A DNA stretch of 64,000 nucleotides from Escherichia whittamii (GTDB lineage: Bacteria; Pseudomonadota; Gammaproteobacteria; Enterobacterales; Enterobacteriaceae). Where the stretch lies: positions 85,642 through 149,641 of the forward strand of contig NZ_JACSQI010000011.1 in assembly GCF_014836715.1 (NCBI RefSeq), in the 5' to 3' direction. The position numbers and the translations under genes were made by a program. Below, piece by piece: positions 1 to 10,700 of the stretch (within the stretch, counting starts at the first letter, position 1; each line of letters starts with the position of its first letter). The notes under the pieces were generated by a model. It was not told the origin of the DNA and did not search any database. It saw only the letters and a list, made by a program, of their open reading frames with translations.

Positions 1-939
1 CAGGGATTCTTCTGGGTTTCTACGCCGCTTATCACCGCGTCTGATACCGAAGGTGCTGGCGAAATGTTCCGCGTTTCAACGCTGGATCTGGAAAACCTGC
101 CACGCAACGATCAGGGCAAAGTCGATTTCGATAAAGACTTCTTTGGTAAAGAGTCTTTCCTGACCGTATCTGGTCAGTTGAACGGCGAAACCTATGCCTG
201 TGCGCTGTCGAAAATTTATACCTTCGGCCCGACTTTCCGTGCTGAAAACTCCAACACTAGCCGTCACCTGGCGGAATTCTGGATGCTGGAGCCAGAAGTC
301 GCGTTTGCTAACCTGAACGATATCGCCGGTCTGGCTGAAGCAATGCTGAAATATGTCTTCAAAGCAGTTCTCGAAGAACGTGCTGACGACATGAAATTCT
401 TCGCTGAACGCGTGGACAAAGATGCTGTTAGCCGCCTGGAACGTTTCATTGAAGCAGACTTCGCCCAGGTTGATTACACCGAAGCGGTCACCATTCTTGA
501 AAACTGCGGTAAGAAATTTGAAAACCCAGTTTACTGGGGTGTAGATCTCTCTTCCGAACATGAGCGTTATCTGGCGGAAGAACACTTTAAAGCACCGGTA
601 GTGGTGAAAAACTATCCGAAAGACATTAAAGCGTTCTATATGCGCCTTAACGAAGACGGTAAAACCGTTGCCGCAATGGACGTTCTGGCGCCGGGTATCG
701 GTGAGATCATTGGTGGTTCGCAGCGTGAAGAGCGTCTGGACGTGCTGGACGAGCGCATGCTGGAGATGGGCCTGAACAAAGAAGATTACTGGTGGTATCG
801 CGATCTACGCCGCTACGGTACTGTTCCACATTCCGGTTTCGGTCTTGGCTTTGAACGCCTGATTGCCTACGTGACCGGTGTACAGAACGTGCGTGACGTG
901 ATTCCTTTCCCTCGTACTCCGCGTAACGCCAGCTTCTAA
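1..939 (+). CDS. asnS: Asparaginyl-tRNA synthetase, C-terminal 312 residues (5' end outside window)
   Basis: Class II aminoacyl-tRNA synthetase that charges tRNA-Asn with asparagine in the cytoplasm. The frame is open from base 1, so the gene starts upstream; about 154 of the usual 466 residues are missing from view. The visible part is the catalytic domain. Class II motif 2 is seen as [15 protein letters not shown] and motif 3 as GFGLGFERL near the C-terminus, where the arginine contacts ATP. The reading frame is intact to a TAA and is followed by a strong intrinsic terminator, so this is a normal gene end and not a fragment. Confidence 0.97.
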   Translation, partial: QGFFWVSTPLITASDTEGAGEMFRVSTLDLENLPRNDQGKVDFDKDFFGKESFLTVSGQLNGETYACALSKIYTFGPTFRAENSNTSRHLAEFWMLEPEVAFANLNDIAGLAEAMLKYVFKAVLEERADDMKFFAERVDKDAVSRLERFIEADFAQVDYTEAVTILENCGKKFENPVYWGVDLSSEHERYLAEEHFKAPVVVKNYPKDIKAFYMRLNEDGKTVAAMDVLAPGIGEIIGGSQREERLDVLDERMLEMGLNKEDYWWYRDLRRYGTVPHSGFGLGFERLIAYVTGVQNVRDVIPFPRTPRNASF

Positions 940-950
940 TTCACTTCCTG

Positions 951-983
951 AAAGAGCCAGCACACTCGCTGGCTCTTTTTTTA
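951..983 (+). terminator. Intrinsic terminator of asnS
   Basis: Perfect 11-bp stem (AAAGAGCCAGC with GCTGGCTCTTT) and a short loop, followed by a T-rich run. It lies 12 bases after the asnS stop. Confidence 0.9.
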
Positions 984-1334
984 TTCTCTTCTGTCAAGTT
1001 ATCTGTTTGTTAAGTCAATCAATCTATTTGCAACCCCTCAAGGCCCCTCTTCCTGTTACGGAATATTTCTTTGAAATATTTGCGAACAAAAAATTAACCC
1101 ACAGACTTATTGCGGATTAGCAATTTCTTAGCTGATAGCACAATTTTTATACTTATTTTTGGCTTTCTGGACGCCTGAAAGAGTGATTCAGTGAAACGGC
1201 AAGGAGAAATCATCAGAAAGAAAATTTCCGTTTAGTTAATTTAAACATAAGGAAATCATATAAATAGATAAAATTCACTGCAAATATCATGAAAGCCCAA
1301 TGGAAATATGACGGCGTTCACAAAGTTCCTTAAA
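984..1334. other. AT-rich intergenic region upstream of the ompF promoter
   Basis: About 350 bases with no convincing ORF on either strand. It is strongly AT-rich, as expected for the long regulatory region of ompF. In K-12 this region holds a distal OmpR site and IHF sites; I can see AT-rich candidate sequence here but cannot assign individual sites with confidence. Confidence 0.5.
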
Positions 1335-1435
1335 TTTTACTTATTGTTACACATTTTTTCTTTTTGTAACCATATCTTTATCTTTGTAGCACTTTCACGG
1401 TAGCGAAACGTTAGTTTGAATGGAAAGATGCCTGC
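1335..1435 (+). promoter_or_regulatory. ompF promoter with OmpR sites F1-F3
   Basis: Three roughly 20-bp T-rich direct repeats containing GTTAC, GTAAC and GTAGC cores (about 1335-1395) match the known OmpR boxes F1-F3. They sit directly upstream of a weak -35 region and the -10 hexamer AAAGAT at 1424-1429. The inferred transcript start near 1436 gives a 5' leader of about 110 bases, the length known for ompF mRNA. The end of that leader and the first codons are the known target of the MicF small RNA. Osmolarity control through EnvZ/OmpR is inferred from this layout. Confidence 0.8.
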
Positions 1436-1544
1436 AGATACATAAAACACCAAACTCTCATCAATAGTTCCGTAAAGATTCATTGACAGAATTTATTGGC
1501 GGCAGTGGCAGGTGTTATAAAAAAAACCATGAGGGTAATAAATA

Positions 1545-2615
1545 ATGATGAAGCGCAATATTCTGGCAGTGATTGTCCCTGCTCTGTTAGTAGCAGGTAC
1601 TGCAAACGCTGCAGAAATCTATAACAAAGACGGCAACAAAGTAGATCTGTACGGTAAAGCTGTCGGTCTGCATTATTTTTCCAAGGATAACGGTGAAAAC
1701 AGTTACGGTGGCAATGGCGACATGACCTATGCCCGTCTTGGTTTTAAAGGGGAAACTCAAATCAATTCCGATCTGACCGGTTACGGTCAGTGGGAATACA
1801 ACTTCCAGGGTAACAACTCTGAAGGTGCCGACGCTCAAACTGGCAACAAAACCCGTCTGGCATTCGCTGGTCTGAAATACGCTGACGTAGGTTCTTTCGA
1901 TTACGGTCGTAATTACGGTGTTGTTTATGACGCACTGGGCTACACCGATATGCTGCCAGAGTTCGGTGGTGATACCGCATACAGCGATGACTTCTTCGTA
2001 GGTCGTGTAGGCGGCGTTGCTACCTACCGTAACTCCAATTTCTTTGGTCTGGTTGATGGCCTGAACTTCGCTGTTCAGTACCTGGGTAAAAACGAGCGTG
2101 ACACTGCACGACGTTCTAACGGCGACGGTGTTGGCGGTTCCATCAGCTACGAATTCGAAGGCTTTGGTATCGTTGGTGCTTATGGTGCTGCTGACCGCAC
2201 TAACCTGCAAGAAGCTCAACCTCTTGGCCAGGGTAAAAAAGCTGAACAGTGGGCAACTGGCCTGAAGTATGATGCAAATAACATCTACCTGGCAGCGAAC
2301 TACGGTGAAACCCGTAACGCCACCCCGATCACTGGCGGCTTTGCCAACAAAACGCAAGACGTTCTGTTAGTTGCGCAATACCAGTTTGACTTTGGCCTGC
2401 GTCCATCCATCGCTTACACCAAATCTAAAGCGAAAGACGTAGAAGGCATCGGTGATGTTGATCTGGTGAACTACGTTGAAGTGGGCGCAACCTACTACTT
2501 CAACAAAAACATGTCCACCTATGTTGACTACATCATCAACCAGATCGATTCTGACAACGCACTGGGTGTAGGTTCTGACGACACCGTTGCTGTAGGTATC
2601 GTTTACCAGTTCTAA
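1545..2615 (+). CDS. ompF: Outer membrane porin OmpF
   Basis: General diffusion porin, a trimeric 16-strand beta barrel in the outer membrane that passes small hydrophilic solutes and many antibiotics. The first 22 residues are a Sec signal peptide ending in TANA before the mature start [10 protein letters not shown]. The loop 3 constriction motif PEFGGD is present, and the protein ends in the BAM-recognised C-terminal YQF. It is 356 residues against 362 for K-12 OmpF. The difference is a net six-residue loss after ATPIT, in what should be surface loop L6. The start is the first of two ATGs after a GAGGG ribosome site. Confidence 0.97.
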   Translation: MMKRNILAVIVPALLVAGTANAAEIYNKDGNKVDLYGKAVGLHYFSKDNGENSYGGNGDMTYARLGFKGETQINSDLTGYGQWEYNFQGNNSEGADAQTGNKTRLAFAGLKYADVGSFDYGRNYGVVYDALGYTDMLPEFGGDTAYSDDFFVGRVGGVATYRNSNFFGLVDGLNFAVQYLGKNERDTARRSNGDGVGGSISYEFEGFGIVGAYGAADRTNLQEAQPLGQGKKAEQWATGLKYDANNIYLAANYGETRNATPITGGFANKTQDVLLVAQYQFDFGLRPSIAYTKSKAKDVEGIGDVDLVNYVEVGATYYFNKNMSTYVDYIINQIDSDNALGVGSDDTVAVGIVYQF

Positions 2616-2640
2616 TAGCAGACCTCTTTGTTAAATGCCG

Positions 2641-2670
2641 AAAAAACAGGACTTTGGTCCTGTTTTTTTA
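2641..2670 (+). terminator. Intrinsic terminator of ompF
   Basis: The hairpin AAAACAGGAC TTTG GTCCTGTTTT is followed by a T run, 25 bases after the ompF stop. Confidence 0.9.
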
Positions 2671-2798
2671 TGCCTTCCAGAGCAATCTCACGTCTTGAAA
2701 AAACAGCCTGCGTTTTCATCAGTAATAGTTGGAATTTTGTAAATCTCCCGTTACCCTGATAGCGGACTTCCCTTCTGTAACCATAATGGAACCTCGTC

Positions 2799-3989
2799 AT
2801 GTTTGAGAACATTACCGCCGCTCCTGCCGACCCGATTCTGGGCCTGGCCGATCTGTTTCGTGCCGATGAACGTCCCGGCAAAATTAACCTCGGGATTGGT
2901 GTCTATAAAGATGAGACGGGCAAAACCCCGGTATTGACCAGCGTTAAAAAGGCTGAACAGTATCTGCTCGAAAATGAAACCACCAAAAACTACCTCGGCA
3001 TTGACGGTATTCCTGAATTTGGTCATTGCACTCAGGAACTGCTGTTTGGTAAAGGCAGCGCCTTAATCAATGACAAACGCGCACGTACAGCCCAGACCCC
3101 AGGTGGTACCGGTGCATTACGTGTAGCAGCCGATTTCCTGGCAAAAAATACCAGCGTTAAGCGTGTTTGGGTGAGCAACCCAAGCTGGCCAAACCATAAG
3201 AGCGTATTTAACTCTGCGGGTCTGGAAGTTCGTGAATACGCTTATTATGATGCGGAAAATCACACTCTGGACTTCGACGCTTTAGTTAACAGTCTTAACG
3301 AAGCTCAGGCTGGTGACGTCGTCCTGTTCCACGGTTGCTGTCATAACCCTACCGGCATCGATCCTACACTGGAGCAATGGCAAACACTGGCGCAACTTTC
3401 TGTTGAGAAAGGCTGGCTGCCGCTATTTGACTTCGCTTACCAGGGGTTCGCCCGTGGTCTGGAAGAGGATGCTGAAGGTCTGCGCGCTTTCGCGGCTCTG
3501 CATAAAGAGCTGATCGTCGCCAGTTCCTACTCTAAGAACTTTGGCCTGTACAACGAACGCGTTGGCGCCTGCACCCTGGTTGCCGCAGACAGTGAAACTG
3601 TCGATCGTGCATTCAGCCAGATGAAAGCAGTAATTCGCGCAAACTATTCTAACCCACCGGCTCACGGGGCTTCGGTTGTTGCCACAATCCTGAGCAACGA
3701 AGCTTTGCGTGCTATCTGGGAACAAGAGCTGACCGATATGCGCCAGCGTATTCAGCGTATGCGTCAGTTGTTCGTTAATACGCTGCAGGAGAAAGGCGCA
3801 AACCGCGACTTTAGCTTTATCATCAAACAGAATGGTATGTTCTCTTTCAGTGGCCTGACTAAAGAACAGGTACTGCGTCTGCGTGAAGAGTTTGCCGTGT
3901 ATGCAGTTGCTTCTGGTCGAGTGAACGTAGCCGGAATGACGCCAGATAACATGGCGCCGCTGTGTGAAGCGATTGTGGCTGTGCTGTAA
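2799..3989 (+). CDS. aspC: Aspartate aminotransferase
   Basis: PLP enzyme interconverting aspartate plus 2-oxoglutarate with oxaloacetate plus glutamate. It feeds aspartate-family and aromatic amino acid synthesis in the cytoplasm. It has 396 residues, the normal length. The PLP lysine lies in [15 protein letters not shown], and the C-terminal substrate-carboxylate arginine is in [22 protein letters not shown] is the conserved type I aminotransferase segment. It stands alone between ompF and a terminator/REP block. Confidence 0.98.
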   Translation: MFENITAAPADPILGLADLFRADERPGKINLGIGVYKDETGKTPVLTSVKKAEQYLLENETTKNYLGIDGIPEFGHCTQELLFGKGSALINDKRARTAQTPGGTGALRVAADFLAKNTSVKRVWVSNPSWPNHKSVFNSAGLEVREYAYYDAENHTLDFDALVNSLNEAQAGDVVLFHGCCHNPTGIDPTLEQWQTLAQLSVEKGWLPLFDFAYQGFARGLEEDAEGLRAFAALHKELIVASSYSKNFGLYNERVGACTLVAADSETVDRAFSQMKAVIRANYSNPPAHGASVVATILSNEALRAIWEQELTDMRQRIQRMRQLFVNTLQEKGANRDFSFIIKQNGMFSFSGLTKEQVLRLREEFAVYAVASGRVNVAGMTPDNMAPLCEAIVAVL

Positions 3990-4005
3990 GCGTTAAAACC
4001 ACTGA

Positions 4006-4026
4006 AGCCCGCTTCGAAAGCGGGCT
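4006..4026 (+). terminator. Hairpin after aspC (first of two near-identical copies)
   Basis: The palindrome AGCCCGCTTCGAAAGCGGGCT lies 16 bases after the aspC stop. It has no T run here. The same hairpin with a T run recurs at 4179-4206, on the far side of the REP element. Confidence 0.6.
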
Positions 4027-4033
4027 GAGACTG

Positions 4034-4160
4034 ATGACAAACGCAACATTGCCTGATGCGCTACGCTTATCAGGCCTACGCGGCTCCTGCAATATTTTGA
4101 ATTTGCACGATTTTGTAAGCCGGATAAGGTGCTCGCGCCGCATCCGGCATAAACAAAGCG
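4034..4160. repeat. REP/BIME element between aspC and gloC
   Basis: Two REP units in opposite orientation. One is around GCCTGATGCG...CTTATCAGGCCTAC (about 4050-4080). The other is around GTAAGCCGGATAAGG...GCATCCGGC (about 4116-4150). Each can fold on itself and they can pair with each other. The location between convergent genes (aspC + and gloC -) is typical. Confidence 0.9.
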
Positions 4161-4178
4161 CACTTAGCCAGAAATCCA

Positions 4179-4206
4179 GGCCCGCTTCGAAAGCGGGCTT
4201 TTTTAT
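4179..4206 (+). terminator. Second copy of the aspC hairpin, with a T run
   Basis: The stem-loop GCCCGCTTCGAAAGCGGGC is followed by TTTTTTAT. It is a proper intrinsic terminator on the + strand, placed just before the end of the convergent gloC gene. Confidence 0.75.
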
Positions 4207-4212
4207 GCGCCT

Positions 4213-4860
4213 TTACCAGACGGGCATTTCGTCTTGCAGGAAGGGGTTATGCAACCGTTCATAACCGAGAGTTGATAACGGCCCGTGACCAGGTATAAAC
4301 GTCACGTCATCACCAAGTGGCAGCAGTTTATCCTTGATAGAGGCAACCAGTTGATTATGGTCGCCACGCGGGAAGTCGCTACGCCCTACTCCGCCTTTGA
4401 AAAGGACGTCGCCAGAAATCAACAGTTTTGCCTGATTATCAAAGAAAACCACATGGCCTGGCGTATGCCCTGGGCAATGCAACACCTGTAAAGTCACATT
4501 CCCTATGCTGATAGTGTCGCCTTCATTCAGCCAGCGATCTGGTGTTAATGGCTGACACTCTTCCAGGCCAAACATGCGACTCTGCGCAGGCAAGCCTTGC
4601 AGCCAGAACTCATCTTCTTTTTCCGGGCCAAGCACTGGCACGCCGTAGTGTTGTGCCAGTTCCGCCGCTGCGCCAACGTGGTCCAGATGGCCATGCGTCA
4701 GTAGGATCTGCATTAGCGTCAGGCCGCTGGCGTCAACTTCCTGTTTAATTTTTTCCGCATCGCCGCCAGGATCGACCAGTGCGGCCAGGCGAGTTTGCTC
4801 ACACCAGATCAGTGAACAGTTCTGGGAAAATGCGGTGACCGGAATAATACGATAGTTCAT
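4213..4860 (-). CDS. gloC: Type II glyoxalase GloC (YcbL), metallo-beta-lactamase fold
   Basis: Cytoplasmic hydrolase of S-D-lactoylglutathione, the second step of methylglyoxal detoxification. It has 215 residues. Metal-binding motifs appear in order: [10 protein letters not shown] near residue 60, [12 protein letters not shown] near 130, the bridging aspartate in [15 protein letters not shown] near 150, and [11 protein letters not shown] near the C-terminus. It is shorter than GloB and lacks GloB's C-terminal substrate domain, as is known for this family. It lies just downstream of mepK on the same strand and may be cotranscribed with it. Confidence 0.95.
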   Translation of the reverse strand: MNYRIIPVTAFSQNCSLIWCEQTRLAALVDPGGDAEKIKQEVDASGLTLMQILLTHGHLDHVGAAAELAQHYGVPVLGPEKEDEFWLQGLPAQSRMFGLEECQPLTPDRWLNEGDTISIGNVTLQVLHCPGHTPGHVVFFDNQAKLLISGDVLFKGGVGRSDFPRGDHNQLVASIKDKLLPLGDDVTFIPGHGPLSTLGYERLHNPFLQDEMPVW

Positions 4861-4886
4861 ACTGCCCCTGTTTCGTTAAGCGATTG

Positions 4887-5435
4887 TTACCAGTGCCGCG
4901 CTGGCCCGGTATCAATATGCACAAAGTTACTGCGTGGGTAATATCCTACACCACCTGCGCGCATAGATAACGCTGCTTTGCGTATATTGCTTAACGCAAT
5001 ACCTTCAATATGGAAATCCATCGCCTGCCCTTTAGTGTGATAGCTTTTCTTTGCTACTCCACGGCTGTGGGCGCGTAATTCATTATTGGTATCAATAGAA
5101 CGGTAGCCGGAAATGAGCTGTACCGGTTTGCGAGTGCCTAACAACCCTTGCAGGCGATATAACTGGTCGAATAATCCTGGGTCGATGGACTTTATTTTGT
5201 TCGCGCGGAAATCGCGGAAAAAATGGTTTAGTTTTGCCAATTCTTCCTGAATATAGCCTCTGCCATCGAAAAACTCCGCCTTAATTGACTCTCCAGTATG
5301 AAGATTGTTAAGTGTCAAAATGCGCGGACGTGGGGTAGAGAGTGTCGCAAATGTAGGCGTCGGCAGGATGGCGGCACCAAGTGCAACGCCACCAAGCGCC
5401 AGCAGTTTGCGGCGATTAGCGTCGAATTTGTCCAT
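4887..5435 (-). CDS. mepK: Murein endopeptidase MepK (YcbK)
   Basis: Periplasmic peptidoglycan hydrolase that prefers 3-3 (LD) crosslinks, the kind LdtD makes. It has 182 residues. A twin-arginine signal is clear at the start (RRKLLALGG) and predicts Tat export. The M15-type zinc site is visible in HTKGQAMDFHIEG and in FVHIDTG near the C-terminus. I chose the start MDKFDAN, which puts the twin arginines at a normal distance. An ATG three codons upstream is possible but matches the family less well. It lies between ldtD and gloC on the same strand. Confidence 0.94.
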   Translation of the reverse strand: MDKFDANRRKLLALGGVALGAAILPTPTFATLSTPRPRILTLNNLHTGESIKAEFFDGRGYIQEELAKLNHFFRDFRANKIKSIDPGLFDQLYRLQGLLGTRKPVQLISGYRSIDTNNELRAHSRGVAKKSYHTKGQAMDFHIEGIALSNIRKAALSMRAGGVGYYPRSNFVHIDTGPARHW

Positions 5436-5545
5436 GATAATCAAGTCTACAGGTCAATGTTATCGTTTATATGCACTTCTGGCGCACAAGAGGCACCTTA
5501 ACCGCCCATAAAGCTGACGTCAAGATGACTCAACCCCAGCAGCGA

Positions 5546-5570
5546 CGGGGGCTACAGAGAATAGCCCCCG
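5546..5570. other. Hairpin between ldtD and mepK
   Basis: A perfect 9-bp stem (CGGGGGCTA with TAGCCCCCG) and a 7-base loop. There is no T run on either side, so it does not look like an intrinsic terminator. It could limit readthrough or protect an mRNA end between ldtD and mepK. Confidence 0.5.
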
Positions 5571-5615
5571 AACATGCCAATTATTACGACAACAGATTTT
5601 CCCGAACTACTTCAT

Positions 5616-7463
5616 TTACCTGATTAATTGTTCCGCTTTTGAGACAATTTGCGAGCTGGATCGTGCAGGCAGATCATAATTGTAAATATCTGTACGATAC
5701 TGGGTACGACCATCTGCACCAACAAAGGCGGTCAGATAGTAAAGATTAACCGGTATCGATTGACGGATATTGACGTAACGGGTATCCCCTCGCTTCAGAG
5801 CATCGGAGATACGCTTGTCATTCCAGCCAGCATCCTGCAGCAGCATATTTGCCAGATCTGACGCCTTATTCACCCGCACACAGCCAGAACTCAATGCGCG
5901 CGTATCGCGTTTGAAAAGATTGTGATTCGGCGTGTCATGTAAATAGATAGCATCTGAACTCGGCATATTAAATTTATACCGTCCCAGCGAATTTCGCGGG
6001 CCAGGAGCTTGCTGGAAGCGGAACGGCAAATTCGATGCGGTTATTGTCGACCAGTCAATCTGCCACGGATCCAGCGTATCTTTGCTGTTCCAGCCGCGCA
6101 TAACCGTATAGCCATGGCTTTCAAGATAACCTGGATCGTTACGCACCTTTGGCAGAATATCTTTGCGTGCCAGCGTCGGTGGTACGTTCCACGGCGGGTT
6201 TACCACCACATTGTTTAAGGCACTGCTCATCATCGGCGTTTTGCGATCGGGACGACCGACAATGACCCGCGAATCCAGCACCTGATTGCCGTTCTGATAA
6301 TAGACCAGCGAATAGGCCGGAATGTTAACCATGATGCCAGTAGATAGATCGGCTGGCAGCAAGCGCAATCGCTGGATGTTGAGTGCCAACACGCCAGCAC
6401 GCTGTGCAGGCGTGACGTTTAACCAGTCTCGCGTTGCCGGGCCAATAGAGCCATCTGCCCCTAAACCTTGCCATGCCTGAAAACGTTTCACGGCCTCCAC
6501 CAGCTCATTATCATAGACAGCTCGGACGGCTGGCGCAGGTTTACTGCGAGCTGTAGTTTGCTTGTCCATTGGCTTAGTTTCGGCTGTTTCGATTCCAGCG
6601 GCAGACGGGCTAACTACCGCGCCTGTCGATGTTTCATCGCCCGGCAGTGCTATTTTCGGCCCACCTTCGAGCATCCCCGTACGTTGCAAAATCTCACGCA
6701 GCGCCGGGACGTCGTTACTCCATTGACCAGGGCGCAGCGTTGCTTTACCGGTCAGCTGCGGCCACGGTTTGGAATCACTCAATAAGGTCAATAATGATTC
6801 ATGCATTGCTGAATATTGCGGATGCTGCGGTGCCAACCCTGTGACAAACGTGGTCAGTTGACCGTTATCCAACGCCACCTGCCAATGGTTAATGACCGAG
6901 AGCGGCGGTGTTGAGAGCGCATAAGGTTTACTGCTGTACAGCCAGCGAGTACCTTTGACCGGAATGTTTGCGACGAAATGGAGATACCCCATCATTGCAT
7001 CCGATAGCACCACATCGCGCGCCATACCGTTAACGCCCGGGTCAGTCAGTAACTCCACCCATTTGTTAAACTGCGGTTGAAAACCGGCAATCGCCACTTC
7101 CGCCAACTGCTGCTGGAAAGCTTTAACTGCATCACGATTTTCCCACATCGGCTGCATATCGCGTGCGGCATACAAGAGTTGAAGCTGGTTAAGATAAACC
7201 GGCTTATAACCTGCAGGTAATAGTGATTCAATTTGCGTGCGGGCCTTTTCTGCCGCACCTTCTGGTAGCGGTTGGATCCCCGCCATTATTGCCGTGGCTT
7301 GCGCCTGCGGCAGTACATCTCCCTGTTCACTGACAGCCACCGGGCTGTCACCAGGGATAACTTCAGGCTCATCAGCCTGCACACTGAACAGTGGAGCGAA
7401 TGTTACGGCCAGGCACAAACTGATTGCCGAAAGCCGACGACCACACATCATGTTAAGCAACAT
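5616..7463 (-). CDS. ldtD: L,D-transpeptidase LdtD (YcbB)
   Basis: Periplasmic enzyme that makes 3-3 meso-diaminopimelate crosslinks in peptidoglycan. It is stress-inducible and can give beta-lactam tolerance. It has 615 residues from MLLNMM, preceded by a purine-rich AGGGGGCAAGGG ribosome site; the frame stays open 36 codons further upstream but without such a site. There is a signal peptide ending near VQADEPE. A peptidoglycan-binding repeat ([20 protein letters not shown]) sits near residue 345. The YkuD catalytic domain has histidine in [11 protein letters not shown] and the nucleophilic cysteine in SSGCVRV near residue 528. Functionally paired with mepK just downstream. Confidence 0.95.
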   Translation of the reverse strand: MLLNMMCGRRLSAISLCLAVTFAPLFSVQADEPEVIPGDSPVAVSEQGDVLPQAQATAIMAGIQPLPEGAAEKARTQIESLLPAGYKPVYLNQLQLLYAARDMQPMWENRDAVKAFQQQLAEVAIAGFQPQFNKWVELLTDPGVNGMARDVVLSDAMMGYLHFVANIPVKGTRWLYSSKPYALSTPPLSVINHWQVALDNGQLTTFVTGLAPQHPQYSAMHESLLTLLSDSKPWPQLTGKATLRPGQWSNDVPALREILQRTGMLEGGPKIALPGDETSTGAVVSPSAAGIETAETKPMDKQTTARSKPAPAVRAVYDNELVEAVKRFQAWQGLGADGSIGPATRDWLNVTPAQRAGVLALNIQRLRLLPADLSTGIMVNIPAYSLVYYQNGNQVLDSRVIVGRPDRKTPMMSSALNNVVVNPPWNVPPTLARKDILPKVRNDPGYLESHGYTVMRGWNSKDTLDPWQIDWSTITASNLPFRFQQAPGPRNSLGRYKFNMPSSDAIYLHDTPNHNLFKRDTRALSSGCVRVNKASDLANMLLQDAGWNDKRISDALKRGDTRYVNIRQSIPVNLYYLTAFVGADGRTQYRTDIYNYDLPARSSSQIVSKAEQLIR

Positions 7464-7688
7464 CCCTTGCCCCCTGTTTTTATCATACTCTGAATAGCCA
7501 GGCTGTTTTATCTTAACTGCCTTTACAACGCCAATACTCATGAAAGTATGACGAGCAAGCCTGTTACTCATCAGGCTTACCTTCAGTATATAAACGTCGG
7601 TACGTTTTTACACAACCTAATGTAAAGAAGTTTAAAGAAAAGCGCGCCATAATGCGGCATTTTTTTAGTGCAGAAACGGAGTTTTCCG

Positions 7689-7716
7689 AAAAAAAAGGCG
7701 GCATCGCTGCCGCCTT
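7689..7716 (-). terminator. Intrinsic terminator of the mukB operon
   Basis: On the minus strand, AAGGCGGCA and its complement form the stem, followed by eight T. It lies 5 bases after the mukB stop. Confidence 0.92.
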
Positions 7717-7720
7717 GAAC

Positions 7721-10700
7721 TTAACTTGCCTGAGAAGGCGCTTCGTCAGTTCCTGGAAGCGTTTCAGGGAGTTGCGGCGCAAATCCTCGCAGGCCGACTA
7801 CGTGAACATGTTCGGTATTCTGGAAGACTTTACGCACTAGTTTATAGGTAGTGCCTTTCTCCGGGCTGATATTTTCAGGTGCCGCGATGATGAGCTGCAT
7901 TTGCAAACGTTCACACAATTCAAACAGCGTAGCGATAGAACGGGCGTCCAGTCGCGCAGCTTCATCGAGGAATAGCAGACGGCAAGGAGAGATATCTTTA
8001 CCGCGCAGGCGGCGAGATTCATCTTCCCAGCTCTGTACCACCATCACCAGAATTGACATACCAGTACCGATAGCCTCACCGGTCGACAGTGCGCCGGACT
8101 CCGCACGCAGCCAGCCGTCGGAACCACGGTTAACCTCAACTTCCATCTCCAGGTAGTTACGGTAATCCAGAAGTTCTTCACCAATGGTCTGCGGCGTGCG
8201 CTGGCCCATATCAATTTGTGGGTTAAGTCGCTGATACAGTTTTGCCAGAGCTTCCGAGAAGGTCAGTCGATTGCTCTTGAACAGATCCTGATGTTGCTCA
8301 TGCTGTTCTGAAAGCACGTCAAGCAGCATGGCGTGAGTTTCACGCACGTTCACGTTCAGACGCACACTGTTCACCTGACCGAACGATACGTTCTGCAAGC
8401 CCTGGTTGAGCATGCGGATACGGTTTTGCTCGCGCTGAATGGTTTTGCGAATGATGTTCGCCACGCTACGGGAGCTAATCGCCAGTTTCTGTTCGCGAGA
8501 AGTTAGCTCTTCGGTCAGACGGCTGAGTTCGATTTCCATCTGCTCGATAGCTTCCACCGGATCATCAGTACGAATAATATCCTGACGAATACGTTCGCGC
8601 AGATGCTGGTAAACCGCCACGAAGAACTGGATTTTGCGCTCAGGTCGTTTTGGATCTTCCGACATCCGCAGCACGTCGCGCAGATGTTCGTTATCCGCCA
8701 CCGCCAGACGCAGCGCACCTAACGCCTTATCCGACATGGAACGCAAATCATCAGCAGAGAGATAAGCCAGCTCACGACGGTGCAGGCGGCGTTCAACGCC
8801 ATTATCTTTCACCATGCGCATTACCGCGCACCAGCCCGCTTTGGCGGTCACCACCTGCTCGCGCATTTCAAAGTAATCACGTTCCAGCTTGCGCAGTTTG
8901 CGGGTCAGGTTGTCCATCTCCGCTTCGCAGAAGGTAAGTGCTTTTTCCAGTTGGTTGCGGCGTGCACGGTTATTGCTCAGTTGTGCATGCAGTTCGTCAC
9001 GGCGAATACGCGCCCGCTCTTCTGCTCCGCTATCGGCACGTACGCCGATATCCTGCAGTTCTCGTTGTAGATCGTTAAGCAGCTCTTTTTTGGTGTCATA
9101 AGAACTTTTCAGCGAAGCCAGTACCTGGTTGTACTGACTCAACTGCGCAGCGTGACCGCGCAACGCTTCACGAGCACGAGTACGTTCCGCTTCCGCCTGC
9201 TACAGACGTTCGCGCAGTTTTTCGTTGAGATCGCTGTTCCCGTTAAGCATTTCTGCCGAGTCAGAGTAGCTAAAGTGCGCACGACGCTGTACCACTTCAG
9301 TCAGGGCAAATGCCTGTTGACGGGCATCTCGCTGCATCTGCTGGGAGTATGCATAATCTTCTTTTAATTGCTCAAACTGTTCCGGGTCACTCTGCAACAC
9401 AGAAACAATCGGCTCCAGTTTCGCCAGTTGATTACCAAACTGCTGAACAAAACGTGCGGCTTCCTGAGCTTCATCAAGACGTTCGCGGATTTCATCGACA
9501 CGATCCGCCAGTGAGTCATCCGCCAAGAGGTTGAGACGCGGCAGGATACGGTTCAGTGCCGCAACGCCCTCTTTCGCCTGCTCAAACTGAATGCGCTGCT
9601 GCTGGTTATCATTTTCATGATTACTTAACGCCCGCTCCAGTTCGACACGACGGCTGTTCAGTTGGCGAATTTCGGCTTCCGGATCGGACTCAAACGCCAC
9701 TGCCAGATGGCTGCCAATAAAGCGGCTGAATGCCTGATGCAGTCGCTGGGTTTTCTGTACATCAAAGGAGAGCGTAGCAAAGCGTTCAGAGAGCAATTCG
9801 CGCTCGGCGTGCAGGCTTTCGATACGGCTTTCACGCGCCGCGCGACCAAACAGCGGTACTTCCGGGAACCGCGAATAACGCCACTGGCGATCGGCAGTTT
9901 TCACCACCACCGCTTTTTCCAGCTCATCGACGTTGAACACGCTATCATCGAACGACTGCGGATCTCCCTCGATCAAGTAGAGATCTTCCGGACAATCGGT
10001 CAAGCCTTCCAGCTGTTCGGCTACCTGTGACAGATCCGGCACCACAATGGCGTGGCGAGACGGGCCATACAGCGCCGAGAAGTACGGCGCATCTTCCAGG
10101 CTAACGTCGTCATAAATTTCTGACAGCAGCACGCCGCCAAAGCGTTCCGCCAGCGCATTCAGACGTTGATCTTCTGAGCCCCCAGGCTGGCTTAAACGTT
10201 CGATCTCTTCATCGACAGCGTTTTTGCGCGCGCCCACTTCATCGCGTTCAACAATCGCTTCGCGCTCACGCTCCAGCAGTTGTTGCAGATATTCGGTGAC
10301 ATCCTGGCTGCAGGTGAACTCTTCACCACACTGCTCACTCAACTGATTAAGGCTGTTCTGCGCTGCCAGCCAAACCGGTGCACGCTGCATCAGGCTCTGG
10401 ATACGGGATTGCAGCTGTTCCTGTTCCTGACGCAGCGCCATGCGCTCTTCACGGGCGTTGGATACGCTGTCAGAAAGGGAGGCAATGCGCGCTTCCAGTT
10501 CCTGGTGCAGGGCTTCCAGCTCGTCAATATCGAAATTCTTGCCCTGACGTTTGCAGAAATCCGCCAGCAGACGTTCCGCTTCTTGCTGCTCGCGCAGACG
10601 CTGTTCCAGTTCGCTTAAGCGCATCCGCAGTGGCTGAACCTGCTCTGCCAGGTGACGCTGATCGACCCCTTCGCGTAGCAGTTCACGGGCAACATCCCAC

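Noticed and set aside
5546..5570. Intrinsic terminator between ldtD and mepK
   Set aside because: The hairpin is strong but has no T run on either strand, so it is listed only as a hairpin.
7721..9163. Separate 480-residue gene downstream of the mukB stop
   Set aside because: It is the C-terminal third of MukB in the same frame. Its start is a TTG that encodes Leu in normal MukB and has no ribosome site.
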